Made by a program: the position numbers and the translations under genes. 64,000 bases of DNA from Euphorbia lathyris (taxonomy: Eukaryota > Streptophyta > Magnoliopsida > Malpighiales > Euphorbiaceae): NCBI RefSeq assembly GCF_963576675.1, contig NC_088911.1, forward strand, positions 28,194,501 to 28,258,500, written 5' to 3'. Positions 23,318 through 34,843 of this stretch are shown one piece after another. How positions within the stretch are numbered: position 1 is the stretch's first letter; each line of letters begins with the position of its first letter. Under the pieces are notes generated by a model. The model saw only the letters and a list, made by a program, of their open reading frames with translations. It was not told the origin of the DNA and searched no databases.

Positions 23318-24293
23318 TATGTAGCAGAAATACCTCTTAATCGGAACGACGGTGCGAGATCGGAAAAGAAACGGCGGCGCTGTGAGAGAGGAGAGGAAGA
23401 GAGACGACAGAGACGGCGCGATCGGTGTGAGAGAGGAGAGGAAGAGAGGCGGTGGTCGGCGGCAAAAAAGAGTGAGAGTCTCTGAAGAATAGAAAATAGG
23501 GTTAAGGGAGGCGGTGTATTCCTGTTTTGTTTTTTTGTTAATAGGGTTTTTATTTATTTTATTTTTTAATTTTACATCTTAATAATATAATATATGTTTA
23601 TGTTACAGATCATAACTTTTATTTTTTTGAATGTACTGATAATAACTTATATATTATATTGAATTTGAATAATAACTTAACTTATATATACATTGATATA
23701 CATTAATATATATTTTTTAAATTTATATTTATTAAACGGTCCGTTAACCGCGGTTTTTCCTATGCGAAACCGAAACCGAAACCGATGCCCATTTATTTTT
23801 TTAACCATTACGAAAACCGTCGGTTCGGTTAACCGTTTTTTCCGGTTCGGATTACCGGTTTTCGGTTCGGTTACCGGTTTGATCGGTTTTTTTGCCCACC
23901 CCTAGTTCAAATCTCACATTTTACATTTAAAAGGTAGGGACCTTAAAATGGGTTTTTTCAGAATAGGAGGACTTAATAGTGTGTTAGATAAAAACTAAAG
24001 GACTAATAAATTATTTACCCAAAAAATAATAATATTTTTAATATATAAAAGAATTATGACGGATATTGGGTACTCTATGGGTATTCTCATATCCATCTCA
24101 TTACCCTAACATGTAATGGTTTTGATCCCATATCCTTTTATATAGGGTTCAGGTAGTTCTATTAGGATTGGATAGTCTTAGGTACCCGCTGGTATAATAC
24201 CGTTGCCATCCGTATCTTGCAACTATATATTGTGGATTTATTTCACATGGCTGTCGTATAAATACCAAAGCTACCCATCAACAACACACCATT

Positions 24294-24930
24294 TAGGGCT
24301 GCAATCGAACCAAGCCGAACCAAGCTTTGACCTGTTCAAGCTCGGTTCGTTATAAAATTAACGAGCTCGAGCCCGAGCCGAGCTTGCTATAAAATTAACG
24401 AGCTCGAGCTCGAGCCGAGTTTCGAGCTTGTTTCGAGTTCAAACTCCTCTTTGGACTTGGTTCATTAAGAAAATTATCTAATCATGAATTGTTTGTTAGT
24501 AAATCGTTAATTATATTTGTGAAATTTGCTCGCAAATAACTCTTTAATTATGTACATAAACAAACTCACAAGCAAATTTCGTGAATAAATAAATAAGATG
24601 CTTACAAATAGTTCGTTTATTACTCATTTATTATGTTTGTGAACGAACTCATCTAATAGCAAATGAAATAATATTAAGTTTAGGTATATGTGAACTAACA
24701 CAAAACTATCTAGTTTTCTACAAAATTAAAATTTGATCATAAATGTTCTAATCGAGCATGCTCGTGAGCTTTCGAGCCGAGCTTTGGTCTGCTTAAGCTC
24801 GGCTCGTTTACGAACCAAGCCAGTAAATCGTACTCACGAGTGGTTCGTTTATAAATCGAACCAAGTCGAGCTGAGCTTTTAGCAAGCCGACCATCGAGCC
24901 ACTCATGAGCGGCTCGACTCATTTACAGTC
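24294..24930. mobile_element. probable non-autonomous hAT-like element with clustered gctcgagc motifs
   Basis: Left end AGGGCTGCAATCGAACC and the reverse complement of the right end (GACTGTAAATGAGTCGAGCC) are related. Both ends are dense in GAGCC/GCTCG words around an AT-rich centre. The flanks are only roughly similar (acaccatt and acacccatt), so the exact ends are uncertain. No coding potential. Confidence 0.5.
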
Positions 24931-24958
24931 TTACACCCATTGATACCAAAGGATCTTA

Positions 24959-25259
24959 GGGGGCGTTTGGTTCACAATGGGTAAGGAAAAATGAATCAAG
25001 AAAGAGAAACTAAAGGAAATGAAAGGAATAAACATTAATTCACCTATGTGTTTGGATATGTTTAGGAAAGAGAATGAGGTAAAAGGAATCCAATTCCCTA
25101 TAGGGTCTGGGGTAATGGGCTTAACCTAAAGCGGGGTAAACCCATAATCTAAAATGGGTAAAGGGAATGTGTTTTTTTTTTCTAAACAAACAAAAACAAA
25201 GGGAATGAAACTCTTCCATTCTCATTCTTATTTCTAAAGACCACGAACCAAACGCTCCC
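24959..25259. mobile_element. Tourist-like MITE (PIF/Harbinger)
   Basis: TIRs GGGGGCGTTTGGTTC (24959-24973) and GAACCAAACGCTCCC (25245-25259) differ at one position. They are flanked by a TTA target duplication at 24956-24958 and 25260-25262. The length of 301 bp is typical of Tourist MITEs. No ORF. Confidence 0.88.
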
Positions 25260-26176
25260 TTATAATAACTTATAATAATAAGGGCTTTTTACATAAAAAT
25301 CATATCTAATAATAAAATTACAATTAAATCATATTACAAAACTTATTTTCAACATGTCACTATTTTCTATATATGTATGATTTTATACCCTAATTTATAA
25401 ATTTTAGTCTAAAAAAATATATTTTAAACCCCTAAGTCATAAAACCTAGTTTTTAAAATATATGAAAAATAATTATTTATTTAGTTTGATATTATTTAAA
25501 TTAGTAATTGATATAGCTATAAATAAATTTTGAAATCTGAATTTCTGTGTAAATTTCTCTAATAATTATTAATTATCTAATACGTGATACTTAAGTTATA
25601 TTTAGTTTATAGCTTAAACCATTTATGCTTATAAACTAATCATTCTAATTATAGTTTTCTGTTTTAAGAACATATACATATACAAAGATATGTTCTTAAA
25701 ACAGAAAAACATATAGAGTTTTTTTTTATTGTTTCAATCTACTTCGATCTTCCTCTAATATCATATAATTTATCCACATTGTATTAAGTAGTTCACTTCT
25801 ATCAAAAGCAGTGATGCTTATTTTCACACTAAAATTCTATCTCGTTGAAGTTTTGGAACAAGTGATATCAGAGCAATAGGATCCGAAAAAGTTGAGGTGG
25901 TTTATGGTCCTAACTCAATAAACTGATACTCGGTAGACTGAACTTGTCTCTGATTCTGAGAGTTACCTTTGTGTTGTTGTTGAACTAAAAGAGAAAAATT
26001 AGTAAAAGTTTAAATTGACCAATAATTCTATTCACCCATTTAGAACTAATATAACTTTATTAGGGATCAATATGCAAGCTTGAAACTCACAAGCCATGCT
26101 GTTAAATGGTGGAAATCCTACTGGAAATGGTATATGACGTTTCAGAATTGATTTGGATTAAATTCCAGAAAAAATT
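25260..26176. other. AT-rich intergenic DNA with a long palindrome and a PBS-like site
   Basis: Holds a perfect 21-bp inverted repeat at 25655-25708. TGATATCAGAGCA at 25863-25875 resembles an initiator-Met PBS on the plus strand and may mark the edge of a decayed copia LTR. No coding sequence was recognised. Confidence 0.45.
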
Positions 26177-27276
26177 GAGTAAATTACGTTAATGGTATCT
26201 AAGCTATATCTCAATTCACACTTTGATACATGAATTACATTTTGTTACAAAAATATATCTGAACTAACGATGATAAGATAATTTAGTACGTTTTACCAGT
26301 CACTGACGCTGAAACGTGAATGTTGACCAATTTTAACTAAAATTTGGGACCCACACACTCGAAATAACATAAAAATTACAATATTATCATTGCCTTCTTC
26401 GTCATCTTCTTCATCTCTCTTCTATTGCCATCTCCTTCCTTCTTCTTCATCTCTCTTCCATTTCTTCTCTTCAATTTTTTTTCTCTCCCAAATTTTAATT
26501 AAAATTTATTTTCAGAAAAAGAAAGAAATTGAAGACAGATATAAAGAAAATTAGTTTTCAGAGATATAGAAAATTAATTTTCATTTTGGAATTCTTAAAA
26601 TTCACCAACTTCAACTTTTTATAACTAAAAACCATCGACCGTGGTTTAAAAACGCTACCCTCGACTTCTCTGATATCAGTCTCTCTTTTCCGGAACTCCG
26701 ACTCCTCCTTCTAATGGCCGATACCGACAGAGCAGTAGCAGCTGCCAATGCCGCTGCCGCTGAAAATAAGCCACAGGTGACAGAGGTAAACGAACCTAAG
26801 TTGCTGAAAAGGTTGTATGTCGACATGAAATTTCAGAAGCCTAGCAAAAATCAAGCTTTTAGTCTTCCAATGATATTCAATCCTCCTTAGTCTTCCAAAT
26901 TTAAAGAAAATTGAAAGCCTTTTGCATAGTTTGAACAAACTCTTACAACAGCTTACCACAAGAATGGAGAAGGAAATATAAGAGAGAAAGAAAATTAAAG
27001 AGATAGAAAATCTAAGAGAGTAGAGAAGACAAAGAACAATGAAGAGAGAAAATTAAGGAGAGAGGAAAAGAAATTGAAATGAGAGAATGGAACACAAAAA
27101 AATTTGGTCAATTTTTTAAAAAATGGTCAAACTCTCGTGTTGACCGTCAGTGACCGGTTAAATGACTTAAATTATCCGGTCATTCTTACTTGAGGTATAT
27201 TTTTATAACAAATTGTAATTTAGGTACCAATGTGCGAATTAGGGTATATTTCAAGTACCATTGGTGTTATTTACTC
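26177..27276. mobile_element. 1.1-kb long-TIR (MULE-like) element carrying a captured gene fragment
   Basis: Imperfect inverted repeats of about 170 bp lie at 26177-26347 and 27106-27276, starting GAGTAAATTAC and ending ATTTACTC. Both arms contain matching words such as GTCACTGACG and the reverse of GTTGACC. The centre is unrelated to the arms and includes a start codon and coding sequence of a LOS4-type helicase. No 9-bp TSD could be confirmed. The structure fits a Pack-MULE. Confidence 0.65.
26714..26890 (+). pseudogene. captured 5' fragment of a LOS4/RH38 (DBP5-type) DEAD-box helicase gene
   Basis: A 58-codon frame starts MADTDRAVAAA and continues into LLKRLYVDMKFQKPSKNQA and SLPMIFNPP, then stops. 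The middle closely resembles the Q-motif region of plant LOS4/RH38 (LLKGLYVEMKFQKPSKIQA type, from memory), and the first four residues match that family's start. The acidic region that should separate them is missing, as if exons were fused or deleted. The Q-motif Gln is kept, but the ATPase core is absent. It lies in the centre of the long-TIR element and is unrelated in subfamily to the helicase at 15074. Confidence 0.7.
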
Positions 27277-27448
27277 TATAGTTCTTCGAATAAGGTATGC
27301 ATGTTTCATCTTTTGTGATGTGAAATAACGATTAACGAATCATACGAGATATGTAAATAGAAACGTTTTGTTTTTCCGCTATGCATACGCATGTTCTATT
27401 TCATAACATTACTTTGGTTGAAACGAGGGGGAGAATTACTATGTCAAA
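27277..27448. other. unassigned sequence before gypsy remnant F
   Basis: No recognisable feature. It may be decayed gag or protease sequence of F. Confidence 0.3.
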
Positions 27449-29856
27449 ATGGGTGTGGTGGGGTCTAGTTATAAAGACGAGGGTTGGTGTGATGTCATGC
27501 CTATGGATGCACGCCACGTATTATTGGGATATCCTTGGCAGTTTGACAGGAGTGTGACTCATAATAGGAAAACCGACACTTACAACTTCATGTTTGAGGA
27601 AGTGAAGAATGTGCTAATGTTAAGCGAGAAGAGAATAATAGTGATATTAGTTTGTTGTCTTTGGCTTAGTTTGAGAATGAGCTATGGGAGACTAGGGTAA
27701 TGTATGCTTTGGTTGGGAGGCCAGTAGAGAGCGAAGTTGTGGTTCCAGATGCGGTCAAACCACTTCTAGAGGAATTTAATGACCAGTTCTTAGAGGAGCT
27801 GCTTGAGGGATTTCCCCAAATGCGAGACATTTTGCACCAGATTGACCTGGAGACTAATGAGTTTCGGGGAGCATGAAGAGTTGAGGAGACAATTGGAAGA
27901 GCTGTTAACCAAGGGATATACTGAGAGAGTTTGAGTCTTGTGGAGTGCCAACTCTGTTGACCCCAAAGAAGGACGATACTTAGCAGATGTGTGTCGACAA
28001 TAGATCCATCAATAAGATCATAGTCAAGTATCATTTTCATATACCTCGACTTTTGTATCAGATTAGTGGTGCAACTATTTTTACAAAGCCGGATACCACT
28101 AGATCCGTATCCGAGCAGGTGATGAATGGAAGACAACCTTTAAAATGGGGGAGGGGATGTATGAGTGGATAGTCATGCCATTCAAGTTATCTAATGCACC
28201 CATCACTTTTCATGCACATTATGAATCGGGTTTTGAGACCTTTTATTGGCAAAAGTGTTGTAGTGTACTTTGATGATATTGTGTTCTATAGTGCTAACCC
28301 AAAAAATCATCTTGTTGTGTTGCATGACATTCTTACCATGCTGCAAAGAGAAAAGTTGTATGCAGGAGTAAAAAAATGTGTTTTTTTGACATCGAGGGTG
28401 CTCTTCCTAGGTTATGTTGTATCTGATTTGGGGTTGCAAGTGGACGAGTCTAAAGTGGTGGTTGTGAAGCATTGGCCGAGACACGACACCATTAGTGAAG
28501 TTAGAAGCTTTCATGGGTTGGCTTCTTTTTATCGGCACTCATCATTCACTTCAGCAGTATAATAACCCCTATAACTAATTGTAAGAAGTGGGATGGCAAG
28601 TTTGCTTGGACGGATGAGGCAGAAAAGGCGTTTGAGCTCATCAAAGTTCACCTAACTACGGCTGCCATTTTAGTTTTGCCAGATTTTCATCAGCCTTTTG
28701 AGTTGCATTATGATGCATCCAAGCTGGAATTTGGGGCTGTTCTGAGCCAACACAGCAAACCAGTGGCGTTTTTTTGTGAGAAGTTATCAGGTGCCAAACT
28801 ACGGTATAACATCTATGACGTCGAATTTTATGTTGTGGTGCAGGCCATCAAGCATTGGCGCCATTATTTATTTCAGCGAGATTTGATCTTATACACAGAC
28901 CATAAGGCTTTACAACATTTGCACATCTGGATTGCTTACCTTCAGCACTTCACTTTTGTGATGAAGCGTAAATCAGTGGTGGTTGATGCATTGAGCAGGC
29001 GGATGGGGTTATTGATGAAGCTATCTATCGAGGTACCTGGTTTTGCTTCCTTTGTTGAATTGTATGATTCTGATCCATATTTTTCTAATGTGTTAGAAAT
29101 AGTTCAACCATGAGAACGAACATATTTCCATATACATGATGGGTTCTTGTTCAAGGGGAATCGGTTGTGTGTTCCAGATTGTAACTTGCGGGTGAAGATT
29201 ATTCAAGTGCTACATAGTGAGACTTTACTTTACAGTTGATGCAGGCTAATATGGCCTACAATTTGAAGGGAAGTAGAGAAGTTGTTGCGAAGGTGTCAGG
29301 GTTGCCATGTGTCTAAAGGAACAACAACAAATGCAGGCTTGTACATGTCACTATCGATTCTATCTCAGTCTTAGGTGGACATTAGTACGGATTTTGTGCT
29401 TGAGCTACCACACATAAATAAAATCATTACCCCGATGAGTGTCTATTGTTTTTTTTATCGTGATACCTGATTCCTTAGCCATTTTTGGCGCAGTTTGTGA
29501 AAGATGGTGAATACGAATTTGAATTTCAGCAGTGCCTAACATCCATAGACAGATGGTAAACTGAAGTTGTGAATTGTTCTTTAAAGAACCTGTTGAGGTG
29601 TTTGGTTAGTGCAAAATGTAAAGAATTGGGATTTGAAGTTGTGCTAGTTAGAATGCTCATAATCATGCAGTTAACAGAAGTACTAGTTTTAGCCCATTTG
29701 TTACAGTATATTTGGTTGTTCCTATGGGGCAACTTGATCTGTTGCCCTTACCGGACAAGACACGAGTTTATGGGAGGGATGAAACTTTTGTGCAGTGCTT
29801 GCAGGAGGTACATCAAGCAGTTCATGTTAATCTGGTGAAAGATGTCAGCAAATATA
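27449..29856 (+). pseudogene. Ty3-gypsy pol remnant F (protease end, RT, RNase H, part integrase)
   Basis: Shifting plus-strand frames read as the end of an aspartic protease (DVMPMDARHVLLGYPWQFDR), RT ([19 protein letters not shown], YFDDIVFYS at about 28260, LFLGYVVS), RNase H (FELHYDASKLEFGAVLSQ, YTDHKALQ) and scattered integrase words (STDFVLELP). Many stops and frameshifts show it is old. It has a single conventional RNase H, unlike D and E, and resembles chromovirus-type elements. It is cut at 29857 by the LTR of element C. Confidence 0.82.
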
Positions 29857-31351
29857 TGTTGGTCCCGTGTGATTAGTTCCAAGGGGGGGGGGGGGGTTAG
29901 GAACTAATATAGCTTTTTCGTTTTAATTATGCTGACTTAATATAATTCTTTGAGTTTCACAACTAAGTTTTGGTCAGCACGGCCGAGTGAGGCGTAAGAC
30001 GGCTTTAGTCAGACACTGACTAGAGCTGTTTTACTTGCGAGTTAGGAAATGACACTTTTATGGTCAGCTTCCTATTCAGCACTCAGATTTACTCAGTGTC
30101 ATCTTAAACAATTTATATACTGAGTAAATATAGCAAGCAACACATACAAATATATATTGAGAGAGAGTTAGAAATTACTCAGCACGACTTATCCTGGTTC
30201 GGCCTCTCCGCCTACGTCCAGTCCCTAGAATCCCTCCGGGCTTTTTCAATCCAATACTGAGCTCTTTAAAGGTAGAGCACAAACCGTTTACAAGGCAGTT
30301 GAATATGCAAGAGTACCTTCCTCTATTCGTCTACTCAACTCCTACTAAGTGCTATAACTAAACACCTAGATTTCTCTACCACTGAGTACTTAAAACCAAG
30401 TACTCAGCACAACACTCTCAATTTTACAATTGATACAAACTTGTTATTTTTCAGACAAAGAACACTTTAGATGATTACAAAATCAATCTAGCTTTTACAC
30501 AGAGATAGAAATTTGGTGTAAGATCTTTTTCTTGTTTTGATGTGCTTTGTATGTATGCTCTTTTTCTCTTGTATTTCGGCAAAGGATCCAAGAAGTGTAC
30601 TTGTCCTTTTATAGTTGAAATCTGAAGACACAATCATTAGAATTCAGATCTATCCGTTGAATTCAAACGGCTCTTTGCTTGAGTCATTGTTCTGGTCAGC
30701 TTCAGATTTGCAGGCCAATCCTGTCGTCTGAATTCGGCAGGCACCAGGCTTGTCTTCTTCTCGCAGGTTTGTCTTCTAGCACATATTTCGTCTTTTAGAT
30801 AGCGGACAGTTGATCCATGCGTCTCGAAATTGTATCCATGCATATTTCCAAAGCTTTCTGATTTAGCGCAGATCACTGTCGGATCTTGTCTTTTAGCAAA
30901 CGGATCATTGGTGCTGTCCTGAAAAACACACAGCTTGACTTTGATAGCCGTTGTCTTTGAGCGTTGCTATTTCCGATACTGAGTTGCCTTTTCACTCAGC
31001 TTCCAAGGTCAGCTTCGTTCTGCAAGATATAGTTCTGAAGAAGACTTCTTTTCTTTCATGCTGAGTTGCTTTCTACTCAGCTTCTTTGATCAGCTTCATT
31101 TGTAAGCTTCGATACTGAAGAAGACTTTCATTCTTTCGTACTGAGTTATTCTTTTACTCAGCCCGTGCTATGTTATCATGCTGACTAAGTTCTGTCTTAT
31201 TTGATTCCTGTTCTTATAAATATTTTTATGCTTAACATTGAACAAACTCATTAGTACAATTAAATCAAAGCACTTAAATTTAATTGTCTTAATCATGGAT
31301 TAACTTAAATCATTTTGTCAGATCAAAATCATGTGGAAAGGTGTTTCAACA
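29857..31351 (-). mobile_element. 3' LTR of copia element C
   Basis: TGTTGGTCCCG...TTTCAACA termini are shared with LTRs A and B. A polypurine tract follows its right edge, so for a minus-strand element this is the 3' LTR. A TATA box (CTATAAAAGG, minus) lies at 30605-30614. The candidate target site in F is atata (29852-29856). The 5' LTR lies beyond D, outside the window. Confidence 0.87.
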
Positions 31352-31922
31352 AACTCCCCCATTTTGATGTTGGCAAAATATTTAGTTATGGAACTCAGTT
31401 TTGAAGTTCCCCATGATTGAATTACCTTACATTCTTCTGAAATTACTCCCCCGTAAGGGTTGCATTCATTATCTTAACTCTAAACCTTCTAAGATTTAAT
31501 CGAGTAAAAGGTAAGACATGCCTATACTGACTTAGTTCAATTATAGGCCTTCCAAGATCTAATTCAGATGAGCCTAGGTCAGCTTTTAGAAGAGTTTAAT
31601 ACTTGGAACATGTATTTACTCAGTTTGATACACGGTCAGTTTAGGTATCAGAGAGATTACATATATGGATTCATGTATTAGAGCAAATGTATTCATGTAT
31701 CAGAGTAAGTGTGTGTTGAGCATTTTTCTCATGCATGTTCCCTTTTAATTTTAGTGTGTTTGTTCTTTTAAGATAGTTCAACATATAGCACAACAAATAA
31801 GCATCACGTGTAGATGAGTCAGTTTGAAATAAAAGATGCTTTAAGATAGATAGTTAGTCAGGATACAAAAGGATAGAATACGCCAAATAAACATTACAAG
31901 TCAAGTCCTAGGATTAACTAAT
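31352..31922 (-). other. 3' untranslated region of C with two polypurine tracts
   Basis: The minus strand shows GGGGGAG at 31354-31360 beside the LTR and a second copy at 31446-31452. Multiple PPTs are known in Sireviruses. The rest is AT-rich and non-coding. Confidence 0.6.
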
Positions 31923-34318
31923 CTATTTCCTCCTGTTGACTTGGGCTTGGTGAGCAAGGCCTTTTCCTTTGGCGTTTCGTTGTTGCTGACTACCGGATGC
32001 TTCTCCCAAGTTTTGCTGAGTTCCATCAGCTTGGTCTTTCTCCCCCGTTTTGCCAGCATCGGGCTGAGGAGGAGCGAAGATGTCATTCAGAACAGCACGA
32101 GTCAATCTCACTGAGTACGCCTTAAGCTGTTTCGTGCTCTCCCTGAGACCGTCGAAAACAGGAACGCCATCGTCTATAACAGATCCGGGGACTCGAATGG
32201 ATGCACTGAGCATACTGAGAATATACTCTTGTGATTTCCCAATCCAGGTGAGCGTGTCAGTCAGCCTGGCATAAGCTTGATGATACATTTTGAGCAAGGT
32301 CGAATCGTAGAACTGACGTTGAGCATTGGTATAGCGGACGTGTTTGAATGTGGCTTGCGAGTATTGCAGAATTTCATTAGTCTTCACCAAGTCAGTATCC
32401 ATCTCTTCTTTACTCAAATTGAGTAGACGGATGGCTTCGCCAATTTGCTCGATGGAACACTGGGAAGAGGAGGAGATTGACTCATGGGCACATGTCAGCT
32501 CAAAGTTCAGCTGGGTGAAGTGTTGATTTAACTCAGCAGAAGTTGCATATACCGAGTTCACAGCTGAAAGATTGTTGATTTGTCCTTGGAGAGAATCCAT
32601 GTGGTTTACCATCATTAACTGGAGTTCAGCCAACTTCTTTATTGAGTCTTGCTTGGGTTGTTGAGATTGAAAGGTGGTCATGACACTCACAAGATCTTTG
32701 AGACCCTTGATCTCGTTCAGGAGCTGAGTGACAGAAGTAAGTTGTGTTGACTCAACATTAACAGACCCAGCAGCATCGGCATAATATTGGTTAATATCCT
32801 GGAGTAGGGATTGAGCTGAGTCAATGATTCTGCGCCCAGACTCAGTTGCATTTAGGTAAGCATAAGTTTCATCAGGATGATGCTCAGAGGCCGGAATTGG
32901 AATAGTACCAGATGGTGGAGGAGTAGGTTGTTTCCCAGAACCAGATGGGCCAGCGTGGTCAATAGCTGGACTTTTCTTTAAGTCAGCACTAGGAGCTGAC
33001 TATCCAAAATCTTCCAATTCATCTTCCTGTTTAGAGGGTGTTTTCTCAAGATCAATCTCTTGACTTCTCACAAAGTGTGAATCTTCAGAGATTACACAAT
33101 CAAGAGGCAGTGCATCGATCGGGGTTAGACCAGACACTTTCTTCTTCTTCCTCCTCAGAGGTGTCTCCGGAACTTCCTCACTTTCGACTTCCTCAGGCTC
33201 AACTGGCCTTTTCTCTGCTGACTTAGGTACCTACTGACCTTGCTCAGCATCAACTTTCTTAGCACTGGATATTATTCTCAGCTTCTTCGGAGCTGTGTTG
33301 ACATCCTTTGCTGACTGGTCAGCTTTCCACTTTTTGTCTTGTCGAGTTCGGTCAGTTGGTTTCACCAACACTTTCTTTCCCTTCTTAGATGCTACATCCT
33401 GTCCTTCTTCAATCAGGACCCCATTTCCTTTCTTGGGTTTGAGGGGTTGGTCATAAGCCAAGCCGAACAGTATGGCTGCAGTAATTTCTGTTCCCCAAAC
33501 ATTGATCTCTTCAACTAAGCTCACCCTGTAGTCTTTGAGTATCTTGGTGATTAGTGAGCCTAACCTGAGTGTGCCCGTACTTCGTTGGAAGGCCCCGATG
33601 AGGAACACATGCATATTAAGTGGTTGGTAGGTCAGCATGTGCCAAATGAAGCACTGCTCAAAATTAGACGCTGAGGATGTGGAGTTGACCTTCGGGAAAA
33701 TGAAGTTTGTCAGAATATAATGGGCCATCTTCTGATTCTGGCCCATAGAAGTGGTAGCAATTTCTCCTACGTGACCAGCAGGTTTACAGAACTTCGAAGG
33801 GTAGTCAATTTTGGTGTGGTCATTTGTGGTTCTGAGTTTGGTTCCTTCAATGGTCAGTTTGAGCAGTTTAGCGAGATAGGGAGGATTGACGAAGATATCT
33901 TTTCCCTTGACTTTGGAAACTATGTAATCACGGTCATCATCAGCGGCTCTTAAGTTTGCGTAGAACTCCTTTACCAACTCGGGATAAGTGGGTTCTCGGA
34001 GGGAAAACAGCCCGGCCCAACCATTTTTTGAAATCCATTCGCAAAATGGTCGATCTTCCAGCCCCTTACGCTGCTAAAGACGGGAGAGTATGTTCTTTCG
34101 ATGGGTTTCTTCTCCTTTTTCTTCTGTTTCTTTGAGGATGTTGCTTGGTCAGCCTGGGGTTTCTTACTCGGAGTAATGACCTTAAACTGGTCATGCTGAC
34201 CATGTTCTTGAGACTTGGTGGGAGTCTCGACGTATTCCTGCTGAGCAGGAGAAGGTGGATTTTCATCGGAGCGGTTGTCGTCGTAACTGACACCAGAGAT
34301 GTTCTGAGAGTCCGACAT
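31923..34318 (-). pseudogene. extra ORF downstream of pol in copia element C, broken
   Basis: Starts at ATG 34318 with a Ser/Pro/Lys-rich N-terminus. A frame shift near 33975 leads into the conserved central domain (EFYANLRAADDDRDYIVSKV, KGKDIFVNPPYLAKLLKL, about 33400-33977). A basic linker and a stop at about 33231 follow, then a C-terminal 255-residue helical region (31923-32690) rich in Gln, Leu and Ser. It matches element A's ORF over its whole length. Location after pol on the same strand is that of the Sirevirus env-like gene. The central domain may be PF20167. No signal peptide or clear membrane segment is visible, so the function is unknown. Confidence 0.7.
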
Positions 34319-34843
34319 GATTTTCTCAGAGATTTTTGAGGGTATTTGAAAATTTAGGGATTTAGAGAGAGAGATGGAAATCAGATGTCAGAGATTTCAA
34401 AAGTAAAGAAATGTGAGTGGGAATTCATCCACTATTTATAGGGATGTCGAGTTGATTTGATACATTGGAGTAGCCGTTTTACCTCGAGATGATCAAACGA
34501 CAATAATCTGGCATTTATGACATGTTCGGCGCATTTGTTTTCTAATTATTGAGCTTACGTCATCCTAGGTGGCTATTTATGGCGCGTGTGCTAGCATTTA
34601 ATGTGAAATGGATTTTACTCAGTATTTGGAATTCTAAACGTTTGAGATACTGAGTGCTCAGTTTTACGTAGAAGAAATTTTTATAAAAAAGTAACTCAGC
34701 CTATAGTAATCACACAGCATATATGTCTAGCCAGCATATGGTGATTCTATGTTATACAGTTTAGCTCACTTTGAGTGAGTTACTTAGCATGCAATAACTA
34801 CTCGACATATAGGATAATCACTCAACATTTGATCAAGAATTTA
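34319..34843 (-). other. spacer between pol and extra ORF of C
   Basis: AT-rich, with many ctcagc-like hexamers. It corresponds to 3675-4164 in the left nest. Confidence 0.6.

Larger units (their letters stand above)
21662..23904 (-). mobile_element. hAT transposon, internally deleted, with intact TIRs and TSD
   Basis: Perfect 12-bp TIRs TAGGGGTGGGCA (21662-21673) and TGCCCACCCCTA (23893-23904) are flanked by a perfect 8-bp TSD GTTCAAAT (21654-21661 and 23905-23912). Both subterminal regions are crowded with CGGTT/AACCG motifs, likely transposase-binding repeats. The minus strand codes for the two ends of a transposase (BED finger and dimerisation domain) but the catalytic core is missing. 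The element is non-autonomous yet could be mobilised in trans. Confidence 0.93.
21371..24214. mobile_element. older hAT-like element hosting the inner hAT
   Basis: Left end TAGGGATGGCAATGG (21371) and right end CCGTTGCCATCCGTA (24214) are imperfect inverted repeats typical of plant hAT elements. Flanks gcttgcat and tcttgcaa share six of eight bases, consistent with a decayed 8-bp TSD. Without the inner element it is about 600 bp with no coding capacity. Confidence 0.6.

Noticed and set aside
26611..26959. Minus-strand frames in the long-TIR element
   Set aside because: They lie opposite the captured helicase fragment, whose plus-strand reading matches a known family.
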